Assembly (NCBI GenBank): GCA_039030555.1
Contig: JBCCDY010000038.1
Location: forward strand, 1 to 19,099
Length of the DNA: 19,099 bases
Origin: JBCCDY01 sp039030555
GTDB lineage: Bacteria; Bacteroidota; Bacteroidia; Cytophagales; Cyclobacteriaceae
Direction of reading: 5' to 3'
Below are positions 6,961-14,025 of the stretch, piece after piece. Within the stretch, counting starts at the first letter, position 1. Every line of letters begins with the position of its first letter. The notes beneath the pieces are model-generated. The model was not told the origin of the DNA and made no database searches. It was given only the letters and a program-made list of their open reading frames with translations. Position numbers and translations under genes: made by a program.

Positions 6961-9366
6961 ATGAGGAAACTGCATATTTTTCTATTGGTAGTATTCGCTC
7001 TGATTATCCTAATAGGGGGTGAAGGCTATTTCTACCTCAATTCTTTAAAACCCAAATTATCGGGTTATAAAGAGCTAACCGGTTTACAACAGGAAGTAGA
7101 TGTGTTTTTCGATTCATTAGGAGTTCCGCACATCTATGCTCAAAATCAGCAAGATTTATACAAAGCTTTCGGATACATTCACGCGCAGGATCGTTTGTGG
7201 CAAATGGAATTGGTGAGAAGGATAGCTTCCGGTAGACTTTCAGAAATTTTCGGGGAAGAACTTGTAGATACCGATGAATATTTTCGAACACTTGGAGTTA
7301 ATAAATACTCTGAAAAAACGGCGCAAAAACTTTTAAAGGAGGACGATCCTAAAGTCAGAGAGGCTGTTTTAGCATATTTGAACGGTGTAAATCAATTTAT
7401 TGAAAAAGGTCAGACACCTATTGAATTTACCATCCTTAGAATCGAAAAAGAGCTTTATGATGTCGAAGATGTGGCAAACGTGATGGGTTATATGGCTTAC
7501 AATTTTGCCCATGCGCAACGTATAGAACCTATTTTAACCTGGATTAAGAAAAAGTATGGATCAGATTATATTAACGCACTCGACGTAGACCCTGATTCTA
7601 GCAGTACTATTATCCCAACCTGGAACAAAAACGATAGTATATTTTTCAGCCGCTTTGTGGCTACTTCTATTAAAACCAATGAAATTCTCGATGCTCTACC
7701 GGTTTCTACATTTGAAGGTAGTAATAGTTGGGTGGTAGCTCCTGAGCGTTCCGAAACAGGCAGTGTAATTTTAGTCAACGATCCACACATCGGATTTTCA
7801 CAACCAGCGGTTTGGTATGAAGCTCATTTATCGCTACCGGACTGGGACCTCACCGGCTTTCATTTGGCATTGCAACCTTTTGCTACGATGGGTCATAACA
7901 GAAATATAGCAATCGGGATGACGATGTTCGTGAATGATGATATGGACTTTTACTTAGAAACGGTCTCACCAAATGATTCATCAAAATATAAATATGATGA
8001 GCAATGGAAAGACTTTGTGACCCGAAAGGAAATTATAAAAGTAAAAGATGGAGAAGACGTTGAGCTGGAAGTAAAAGAGTCCGTGCATGGCCCAATCGTC
8101 AATGGATACCTCGATCAACTTAAAGAAGAATCTCCGGTAGCTTTATGTTGGCTATTCACCAAGGTTCCCTCGGATCTTCTGGAGGTTAGTTATGAGTTCA
8201 ACCATGCCAAAAATATCCAGTCCGCCGAGTTTGCAGCCTCAAGAATTCATGCACCTGGATTAAACATTATGTATGGTGATAATGCAGGAAACATTGCCTG
8301 GTGGGCGTCTGCTAAGCTTCCAAAAAGACCCGATCATATTCATTCCAAATTTTTGATTGATGGTTCAAGCTCTGCGAATGAGCCTGATGGATTTCATCCA
8401 TTTAGTAAAAATCCGCATTCTGTTAATCCTTCATGGGGATATGTTTATTCGGCGAATAATCAGCCGGATAGTTTGAATGGAGTTTATGTTACCGGACATT
8501 ATGCCCCTGAAGATAGAGCGAAAAGAATCGTTCAATACTTCGATGATCAGAAGGTGTTTTCTATTGGAGATATGAAAGAGATGTTACTTGATCATAAGTC
8601 ACCTGTAATGCCGGAAATGGCTCGTAATTTTATTAGGCATTTAAAACCTAAGGATGAGTTTTCCAGTGAAATGATTTTTATTCTTCAAAAATGGAATGGA
8701 GAACACTTACCTGATAGTAAAGCCCCGATCATTTACCAAAAAGTATTATATCACGCTATGCGGGTCGCTTATCAGGATGAACTCGGGTTGGAGCTTTTGA
8801 GTGCCTTCAGACGAGGAAATACCTTTAAACGTTCGATGACCAGATTAAGCCGAGAAGCAGATAATATTTGGTGGGATAACATCGAAACGGATGTGAGAGA
8901 AAATATGTATGATTTAATGAGCGAAGTCCTTGATACGGTTGCTACAGAATTAAAGGAACAGTTAGGTGAAAATATTTCATCCTGGCGTTGGGACCAGGTT
9001 CATACCTTGGAGCATGGACATCAGCTCGGAAGGGTAGATCTACTGCGTAAATATTTCAATATAGGTCCGTTTAATGTAGGCTCTTCTAAATCGGTTCTGA
9101 ATAATCTGAATTTTGGGTATAGTCGTTCTGGTAATTATAAAGTAAGCTCGGGGCCCTCAACCCGTCGTATTGTTGATTTTTCAAATATTGATCAGTCTCT
9201 GAATATTCTTCCAACAGGTAACTCAGGTGTTTTTAACAGTCCTCATTATTCCGATCAAGCAGATTTATTCAATCATGGGGAATTCAAGACTCAGTTTATG
9301 AGTAGGGAGCTTGTAGAAAAAACTTCAAAAAGTAAGCTTACGTTCATTCCTCCAAAATATGACTGA
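6961..9366 (+). CDS. Penicillin acylase family protein (Ntn hydrolase)
   Basis: 801 aa. The N-terminal hydrophobic helix (about 4-27) is a signal sequence or membrane anchor. The alpha-subunit region contains HIYAQNQQDLYKAFGYIHAQDRLWQMEL (57-84), diagnostic of the family. Autoproteolysis would occur before Ser254 in FEG|SNSWVVAP, making Ser254 the N-terminal nucleophile of the beta subunit. Other family landmarks are NDPHIGF (273-279), MGHNRNIAIGMT (310-321) and the oxyanion-hole Asn near 499-500 (SANNQP). Known members hydrolyse amide bonds of penicillins, N-acyl-homoserine lactones or other acylated amines; the natural substrate here is unknown. The stop overlaps the next start by 8 nt, so translation is probably coupled with the dehydrogenase. 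Confidence 0.93.
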   Translation: MRKLHIFLLVVFALIILIGGEGYFYLNSLKPKLSGYKELTGLQQEVDVFFDSLGVPHIYAQNQQDLYKAFGYIHAQDRLWQMELVRRIASGRLSEIFGEELVDTDEYFRTLGVNKYSEKTAQKLLKEDDPKVREAVLAYLNGVNQFIEKGQTPIEFTILRIEKELYDVEDVANVMGYMAYNFAHAQRIEPILTWIKKKYGSDYINALDVDPDSSSTIIPTWNKNDSIFFSRFVATSIKTNEILDALPVSTFEGSNSWVVAPERSETGSVILVNDPHIGFSQPAVWYEAHLSLPDWDLTGFHLALQPFATMGHNRNIAIGMTMFVNDDMDFYLETVSPNDSSKYKYDEQWKDFVTRKEIIKVKDGEDVELEVKESVHGPIVNGYLDQLKEESPVALCWLFTKVPSDLLEVSYEFNHAKNIQSAEFAASRIHAPGLNIMYGDNAGNIAWWASAKLPKRPDHIHSKFLIDGSSSANEPDGFHPFSKNPHSVNPSWGYVYSANNQPDSLNGVYVTGHYAPEDRAKRIVQYFDDQKVFSIGDMKEMLLDHKSPVMPEMARNFIRHLKPKDEFSSEMIFILQKWNGEHLPDSKAPIIYQKVLYHAMRVAYQDELGLELLSAFRRGNTFKRSMTRLSREADNIWWDNIETDVRENMYDLMSEVLDTVATELKEQLGENISSWRWDQVHTLEHGHQLGRVDLLRKYFNIGPFNVGSSKSVLNNLNFGYSRSGNYKVSSGPSTRRIVDFSNIDQSLNILPTGNSGVFNSPHYSDQADLFNHGEFKTQFMSRELVEKTSKSKLTFIPPKYD

Positions 9367-10132
9367 TGAAATTAAAGGTTCAATTTTCATTACTGGAGCT
9401 GCTTCTGGCATAGGAGAAGCTACTGCTACGCTCTTTCATTCTAAAGGTTGGTTCGTAGGGCTTTTCGACCTTAATGAAGCAAAATTAGAGTCATTAAAAG
9501 AGGTATTATCTTCAAGAGTTATGATTTATAAAGGGGATGTGAACAATTCAGAAGACATTTCTAATGCTATGAACAGTTTTGTTAATAGTTCCGATGGAAG
9601 TATCGATGTACTTTTCAATAGTGCAGGGGTTTTGATAACAGGAGATTTTGCCTATAATACTTTAAGCAGCTACCAGAAATTAATTGATATAAACCTAAAA
9701 GGGACTATAAATTGTATTCATCATGCTATTCCCTTTTTAGCAAAATCCAAAAAGGCACAAATCATCAATATGTCTTCGGCATCCGCTATCTACGGAACCC
9801 CACAGTTCGCTGTTTATTCTGCTTCTAAATTTGGCATAAGAGGCTTAACAGAAGCTTTGAATGTTGAGTTGCAACAATTCCGAATCAAGGTTTGTGATGT
9901 TATGCCGTCTTTTACGGATACTTTAATGCTTAGAAACATCGAAAAACACCCTTCAAGTGTAAAGTGTTTAGGTATTGCTTTAAGGGCTGAAGATGTGGCA
10001 AAGGTCGTTTGGAAAAGCCTCGGTTCAAAAAGAGTTCATCATTATGCACCATTGAGCACAAAAGTGTTAAGCTTTATTTCGAATCTTTTTCCCTGGAGTA
10101 GTAAAATTATAATGAAATACATAAGTAATTAG
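9359..10132 (+). CDS. Short-chain dehydrogenase/reductase (classical SDR)
   Basis: 257 aa, cytoplasmic. The Rossmann dinucleotide motif is TGAASGIG (12-19). Asp37 at the end of beta-2 (LFDLNEAKL) suggests NAD(H) preference. NSAG is at 87-90 and the structural Asn112 is in INLKG. The catalytic triad is Ser140 (INMSSAS), Tyr153 and Lys157 (YSASK). After the catalytic helix the usual PG is replaced by MPSFTDT (182-188). The alcohol or ketone substrate is not evident. The start codon lies inside the 3' end of the acylase gene (8-nt overlap), which argues for one transcript and coupled translation. A shared pathway is possible but not shown. Confidence 0.93.
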   Translation: MTDEIKGSIFITGAASGIGEATATLFHSKGWFVGLFDLNEAKLESLKEVLSSRVMIYKGDVNNSEDISNAMNSFVNSSDGSIDVLFNSAGVLITGDFAYNTLSSYQKLIDINLKGTINCIHHAIPFLAKSKKAQIINMSSASAIYGTPQFAVYSASKFGIRGLTEALNVELQQFRIKVCDVMPSFTDTLMLRNIEKHPSSVKCLGIALRAEDVAKVVWKSLGSKRVHHYAPLSTKVLSFISNLFPWSSKIIMKYISN

Positions 10133-10225
10133 TATTCAGATTATTAATGAGTTTTATTAAATTAAAAGATTAAATATTTTTATCTGAAATTTTCTTTTTT
10201 CAACTTTATTACATAATGTACATAA

Positions 10226-11155
10226 ATGACATTTAGGTTAGATCGAATAAAGCAGCTATTTTTTCTTATCACAGCAATTTGTGTTGTGATGGGCGTAACG
10301 GATGCTTATTCTCAAATCTATAGGAACCGCTCAAATACTAAATTATTCTTGACAGGTGGTGTGGGTGTAAGTTCCTATTTTGGCGATTTGAATAACTCAA
10401 ATGATCTTTTAGATACAAGAATTAATTTCACCCTGGGTTTAGGCTATTATTTTGATAGCAGATTTGGCGTTAGAAGTGAAGTTACTTTCTTCCAATTGGA
10501 GGGTGACGACTCGGAAGCTGATGATCCTGGAAGGAGACAAAGAAATTTATCTTTTCAGTCCAATAATATTGAGTTTAATGTGGTCGGCATTGCCCATCTT
10601 TTCAATAGACCAACAAAATATGCTGTCTCAAGCCCAATTAACCCATATGCATTTGCTGGTATAGGTGTTACCTATTTCAATCCTACTGCGGAATTAGATG
10701 GAGAAAGGATTTCACTACCAGATTTAATGACAGAAGGCGTGAGTTATAGTCAGCTTACCTTTATAATTCCATTTGGTATCGGAGTTAAGTACCATGTAAC
10801 ACCTATGCTCAGTCTTGCAGTAGAAGGCGGAGCAAGAATTGCTTTTACAGATTATTTGGATGATGTAAGTACAACTTATCCTGGCGCCGAATTTTTCTCA
10901 GACCCAATAGCAGCTGCCCTTTCTGACCGTACCATAAACGGCCCTGCCGGCCCAGGTGATATAAGAGGGAATCCTGATAATGATGATTTCTATGGACTTT
11001 TAAGTTTAAAGGTAGTCTATTACTTAGGCTCCGATAGAACAATAGGGTATGGTAATCGAGCAAAGGTACGCTCGAATCGCAATAATAGAAGGGCGATCCA
11101 AAAGAGAAAGCCAGTCAAGCGTCGCTCTGGATTATTCAAGAAAAGAAGGCGCTAA
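10226..11155 (+). CDS. Outer-membrane beta-barrel protein (DUF6089/PorG-like) with basic tail
   Basis: 309 aa. An N-terminal signal peptide with a hydrophobic run at about 11-26 ends near AYSQ. The mature part begins with FLTGGVGVSSYFGDLNNSNDL, a beta-barrel opening typical of the Bacteroidota outer-membrane family often called DUF6089, which includes the T9SS-associated protein PorG. Further strands are INFTLGLGYYFDSRFGVRSEV, NPYAFAGIGVTYF, LTFIIPFGIGVKYHV and GLLSLKVVYYLG. After the last strand the protein continues about 35 residues as a strongly basic tail (Arg/Lys/Asn, ending KKRRR), an unusual addition for a barrel protein. Whether it works in T9SS cannot be told, as no other T9SS gene is visible. 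Its stop abuts the stop of the regulator gene on the other strand. Confidence 0.8.
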   Translation: MTFRLDRIKQLFFLITAICVVMGVTDAYSQIYRNRSNTKLFLTGGVGVSSYFGDLNNSNDLLDTRINFTLGLGYYFDSRFGVRSEVTFFQLEGDDSEADDPGRRQRNLSFQSNNIEFNVVGIAHLFNRPTKYAVSSPINPYAFAGIGVTYFNPTAELDGERISLPDLMTEGVSYSQLTFIIPFGIGVKYHVTPMLSLAVEGGARIAFTDYLDDVSTTYPGAEFFSDPIAAALSDRTINGPAGPGDIRGNPDNDDFYGLLSLKVVYYLGSDRTIGYGNRAKVRSNRNNRRAIQKRKPVKRRSGLFKKRRR

Positions 11156-11926
11156 CTATGGTTGTTTATCCTCTTCGAGTTTTAGTAATCGTTTTTCCAA
11201 TTCAAGCACTTTTTCTTCAATAAGCTTAGGTGGATTGATGTAGTTACTTAAAACAGCTTTAACTTCCCATAACTCATTGATTTCTGAGCGGTTCAGCTCT
11301 ATCATTGGGTAGTTGGGGTCATCTGTTTTTAAAGTGATTTTTTGATCCGTTGTTTTTTTAAGCCTTCTTATTATGATATCCGTTTGGGTAACTATTACCA
11401 AAACTTTTTCAAGCAACATAGAAAGGTCAGAGCCTAAATTCATGGTATAGGCAATAAGCAGGTCACCATGATGTAAGCCCTGCTGATTATACTCCATTTC
11501 ACTTCCGTTCAACTGAAACGAACGATAGTATTTTGGAGCGAACTCTGGTAAAACCAGTTGAGGTAAATTATCTATAAAGTCATTTTTTTTATATCGTACT
11601 ACATATTCTAAGTGGTTTTTAATGGAAATGTAGGGTAGTCCTTCAACTTGAATTTTAGGTCGATCTGAATTCTGTTTCGAATATTGGTCGTGCAGACTAT
11701 CAAAATGGACAAGGTCATTCAGTGTCAATTCCCTTGTGATCAATAGGTCGATGGATAAGTTGTATTTCTTCGCAATGGCAACAAGTGTATCAATTTTTGG
11801 ATCGGCACGACCTTCCTCATATGCGCCAACACTCGCCCTTGCTAAGTTAAATGAGTCGGCAAACTCTGCCTGACTTAACTTCTTAAGAGTACGTATTTTC
11901 CGAATGTTCTTCCCAATGAATGACAT
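11156..11926 (-). CDS. XRE-family regulator with S24/LexA-like C-terminal domain
   Basis: 256 aa. Residues about 6-63 form an HTH_XRE domain (IGKNIRKIRTLKKLSQAEFA, then SFNLARASVGAYEEGRADP). Residues about 130-235 resemble the LexA/S24 peptidase-like fold: FQLNGSEMEY (138-146) sits where the Gly-Asp-Ser-Met nucleophile loop is found, followed by GDLLIAY and IIIRRLKK (184-191). The position usually holding the catalytic Lys looks like Arg, so self-cleavage is doubtful and the domain may only sense or dimerise. A C-terminal coiled helix (KVLELEKRLLKLEED) could support oligomerisation. It is divergent from the pspA operon and has a palindrome just upstream, so autoregulation and control of 12145 onward are plausible. 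Confidence 0.88.
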   Translation of the reverse strand: MSFIGKNIRKIRTLKKLSQAEFADSFNLARASVGAYEEGRADPKIDTLVAIAKKYNLSIDLLITRELTLNDLVHFDSLHDQYSKQNSDRPKIQVEGLPYISIKNHLEYVVRYKKNDFIDNLPQLVLPEFAPKYYRSFQLNGSEMEYNQQGLHHGDLLIAYTMNLGSDLSMLLEKVLVIVTQTDIIIRRLKKTTDQKITLKTDDPNYPMIELNRSEINELWEVKAVLSNYINPPKLIEEKVLELEKRLLKLEEDKQP

Positions 11927-11947
11927 AATTGCTAATTTTATGAGCCA

Positions 11948-11964
11948 ATCTAAAACTTTTAGAT
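11948..11964. promoter_or_regulatory. Perfect 17-nt palindrome, candidate operator for the XRE regulator
   Basis: The sequence ATCTAAAACTTTTAGAT has 8-bp arms around a single C, centred about 30 nt upstream of the regulator's ATG (11926, minus strand), where the promoter or 5' leader should be. Its size and symmetry fit a dimeric HTH protein. The remaining gap to 12145 is very AT-rich and I see no convincing TTTG/TAnnTTTG Bacteroidota promoter in it. Confidence 0.5.
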
Positions 11965-12144
11965 ATTAGTATCGTATATTGAATTATGATTTACAAAATA
12001 AACAAATTAAAAACTTCAAAATGCACTATTATGATAAAGAAAACTCCTTAACCTTCATTCTAATACGGTTTGCAGAATTTATTTATTGTTGTAGGTGAAA
12101 TTTGATAATTTGCCTTTAAATGCAACTATTAAACCAATCATAGA

Positions 12145-12540
12145 ATGGATAATTATTTCTTAAAAGTTAAAGAATATTTACTCGACTTAAATGTTGAAAT
12201 TGATCATGAAGACTCTGAGGAAAGTGTCTTTGTGGTTAGCCATGAGGACGATGGAATCAAGAATATGGTTCTTGGTATAGCCGAACCTATCATCATTCTC
12301 GAACAATTCATCTTTGAATTAAAACAACCTTCGGTAGACGTATATAAAAGTCTGCTCCAGAAAAACAGGGATATGATTAGCGGAGCTTTTGTGCTTGACG
12401 AATCAGGAACGAAGGTATTATTCAGGGATACTTTGGCGATCGAAAACCTAGATTTAAATGAGTTGGAAGGATCTTTTAACGCTCTGAGTCTCGTACTCAG
12501 CGAATACTCAAATGAGATCATCCGTTTTTCAAAAAATTAA
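12145..12540 (+). CDS. YbjN/DUF2170-like small protein, first gene of the pspA operon
   Basis: 131 aa, acidic, cytoplasmic, no signal peptide. The pattern is a first helix (MDNYFLKVKEYLLDL), strands (SVFVVSHED, KNMVLGIAEPIIILEQFIFEL), helix VYKSLLQKNRDM, strands GAFVLDESGTKVLFRDTL, and helix LNELEGSFNALSLVLSEYS. This matches the type III-secretion-chaperone-like fold of YbjN-type proteins, which databases sometimes label 'molecular chaperone Tir'; E. coli YjfI (DUF2170) occupies the corresponding place next to its PspA paralogue YjfJ. It probably binds and assists a neighbouring product, likely the PspA protein 11 nt downstream, but that is inference. It is the first plus-strand gene after the divergent 218-nt AT-rich gap. 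Confidence 0.82.
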   Translation: MDNYFLKVKEYLLDLNVEIDHEDSEESVFVVSHEDDGIKNMVLGIAEPIIILEQFIFELKQPSVDVYKSLLQKNRDMISGAFVLDESGTKVLFRDTLAIENLDLNELEGSFNALSLVLSEYSNEIIRFSKN

Positions 12541-12551
12541 AATTAATAACT

Positions 12552-13265
12552 ATGAACTTTTTTAGCAGAATTTTTAAAATGGGACAGGCCGAGGCACACT
12601 CTGCTCTTGATTCAATAGAAGACCCAATAAAATTAACAGAACAAGGTATTAGAGATCTTAAAAAAGATCTTGATAAAAGCTTACAATCACTTGCTGAAGT
12701 GAAGGCTATGGCTATTCGAAGTAATCATGATTATACCAAGTATAAGAATATGGCCGATGACTATGAAAAGAAGGCTATGATGTTGCTTCAAAGAGCTGAA
12801 AATGGAGATTTAGATGCGAATGAAGCTGATCGGTTGGCATCAGAGTCATTAATGAGAAAAGAAGAGAATGTTAAACTAATGGCTACTTCAAAAGAAGAAA
12901 AAGCCAGGTATGATCAGTCAGTTGCCCAATTAGAAGGCAATGTAAAAACGCTTAAGTCCAATATAAGCCATTGGGAAAATGAGCTTAAAACATTAAAAGC
13001 AAGACATAAGGTAAGTACTGCAACTAAAAATCTGAATAAGCAATTGAGCAAGGTCGATACCTCAGGTACAGTTTCTATGCTTGAGAAAATGAAAGATAAA
13101 GTTGCACAGGAAGAAGCGTTGGCTCAGTCTTACGGTGAAATTGCCAATGAAGGAAAAAGCGTTGACGACGAGATCGATAGGGCTTTGGCCGATTCACCAA
13201 AAGCAGCGGCTTCCGATGCCCTTGCTGAATTGAAGGCTAAAATGGCCAAAAAGAGCGAAGGTTAG
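12552..13265 (+). CDS. PspA/IM30 (ESCRT-III superfamily) membrane-stress protein
   Basis: 237 aa. It starts with an amphipathic helix (NFFSRIFKMGQAEAHSALDSIEDP) of the kind PspA/Vipp1 uses to insert into stressed membranes, then the long alpha-helical hairpin (LTEQGIRDLKKDLDKSLQSL, then DYTKYKNMADDYEKKAM and ESLMRKEENVKLMATSKEEK) and a distal helical region (TVSMLEKMKDKVAQEEALAQSYGEI). Length and architecture match YjfJ-type PspA paralogues. It has no PspF, PspB or PspC neighbours; the context is DUF4178/DUF350/aminopropyltransferase instead. The known family role is oligomerisation on the inner membrane to stabilise or remodel it. It is followed by a strong hairpin, which may leave it more highly expressed than the downstream genes. 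Confidence 0.93.
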   Translation: MNFFSRIFKMGQAEAHSALDSIEDPIKLTEQGIRDLKKDLDKSLQSLAEVKAMAIRSNHDYTKYKNMADDYEKKAMMLLQRAENGDLDANEADRLASESLMRKEENVKLMATSKEEKARYDQSVAQLEGNVKTLKSNISHWENELKTLKARHKVSTATKNLNKQLSKVDTSGTVSMLEKMKDKVAQEEALAQSYGEIANEGKSVDDEIDRALADSPKAAASDALAELKAKMAKKSEG

Positions 13266-13276
13266 GCCTTTAAATT

Positions 13277-13305
13277 AAAGCCCGGTAGATTGATAACCGG
13301 GCTTT
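13277..13305 (+). terminator. Intra-operon hairpin after pspA (attenuator/terminator)
   Basis: AAAGCCCGGT (13277-13286) and ACCGGGCTTT (13296-13305) form a perfect 10-bp GC-rich stem with a 9-nt loop AGATTGATA. Only three T's of the arm and then CC follow, so the U-tract is poor. The element may be a leaky terminator or a 3' stabiliser of the upstream pspA message. The next start codon is 26 nt downstream. Confidence 0.7.
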
Positions 13306-13331
13306 CCATTCACCTTTTAATACACACAAAA

Positions 13332-13469
13332 ATGAAATTCATATTAGCTGGAATACTGGTTTTTATATTGCTTGCGGTTAGTTTTAAAATGTTTATAAAA
13401 CTGATCATACTCCTTTTTGTGATTTCAATGATTACATTTATAGTTCTTAAAGCCAATCAGAAAACTTAG
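13332..13469 (+). CDS. Small membrane protein of 45 aa, likely two transmembrane helices
   Basis: An ATG at 13332 opens a 45-codon frame ending with TAG at 13467-13469, only 2 nt before the next ATG. The product is almost all hydrophobic: helix 1 FILAGILVFILLAVSF (3-18), a short KMFIK turn, helix 2 LIILLFVISMITFIVL (24-39), then the polar tail KANQKT. This reads as a helical hairpin or one long bent helix in the inner membrane. Its tight spacing, its place between pspA and the DUF4178 gene, and a composition unlike random DNA support a real gene. Small TM partners are known for other PspA systems (PspB, PspG, PspC), which suggests a membrane docking role, as inference. Confidence 0.72.
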   Translation: MKFILAGILVFILLAVSFKMFIKLIILLFVISMITFIVLKANQKT

Positions 13470-13471
13470 AA

Positions 13472-14020
13472 ATGGGATTGTTTGATCTGTTTAAAAAGAA
13501 GGAAGAGCCTGCTTACGACCCTACAAATATTTCCATTAAAGATCTGGATAAGGGATTTGTATTCGATTATGACCTTAAGACGTGGATAGTTAAGGAAGTC
13601 TATGAGTACGATTGGGGAAACAATAATTTCACTAAAGAATTTAAGGTCGATAGTGGTGATGAGGTATGGTACTTACATTTGGAAGATGATGACGAAATTT
13701 TCATCACGGTTACCAAAAAGGTTAAAATAAGGGCTATAGATGAAGATCTTCCTGAAAGAATAAAGAAAAAAGAAAAGCCTCCTAAAAAGCTGGAGTATAA
13801 AGGACATACACTTTACCGTGATGAAGAAACTATGGGTTATTTCAAGCCCGTAGATAAGGAAACAGATGATTGGGATGAATTAATCTCATGGGAGTATTAC
13901 GATGATGAAGACCAATATGTATTAAGTATTGAGCAGTGGGGAGACGATGAATTTGAGGCTGCTTTTGGAAAAGTTGCGAAAGAACACCAATTTTCGAATA
14001 TACTTCCCGGAAATAATTAG
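13472..14020 (+). CDS. DUF4178-like protein
   Basis: 182 aa, acidic, no signal peptide. It starts with a short amphipathic helix (MGLFDLFKKKEE) that could touch the membrane, much like the PspA N-terminus nearby. The body matches the DUF4178 pattern: IKDLDKGFVFDYDLKTWIVKEVYEYDWGNN (22-51), VWYLHLEDDDEIFITV (65-80), then a second module with YKGHTLYRDEETMGYFKPV (109-127), WEYYDDEDQYVLSIEQWGDDEFEAAFG (140-166). The aromatic/acidic beta-strand pattern suggests a small beta fold. Family members recur beside PspA, DUF350 and aminopropyltransferase genes; biochemical function is unknown. It follows the 45-aa gene by 2 nt and precedes the lipoprotein by 5 nt, so all are one transcription unit. Confidence 0.82.
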   Translation: MGLFDLFKKKEEPAYDPTNISIKDLDKGFVFDYDLKTWIVKEVYEYDWGNNNFTKEFKVDSGDEVWYLHLEDDDEIFITVTKKVKIRAIDEDLPERIKKKEKPPKKLEYKGHTLYRDEETMGYFKPVDKETDDWDELISWEYYDDEDQYVLSIEQWGDDEFEAAFGKVAKEHQFSNILPGNN

Positions 14021-14025
14021 AACAT

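Noticed and set aside
6961..9366. Penicillin acylase read as an antibiotic-resistance gene
   Set aside because: The family is broad, with many non-penicillin substrates; nothing in the sequence shows beta-lactam specificity.
11927..12144. Bacteroidota TTTG/TAnnTTTG promoter for the pspA operon
   Set aside because: Partial matches exist (TTTG at 12069, TATTGTTG at 12084, TAATTTG at 12106) but the spacings are wrong.
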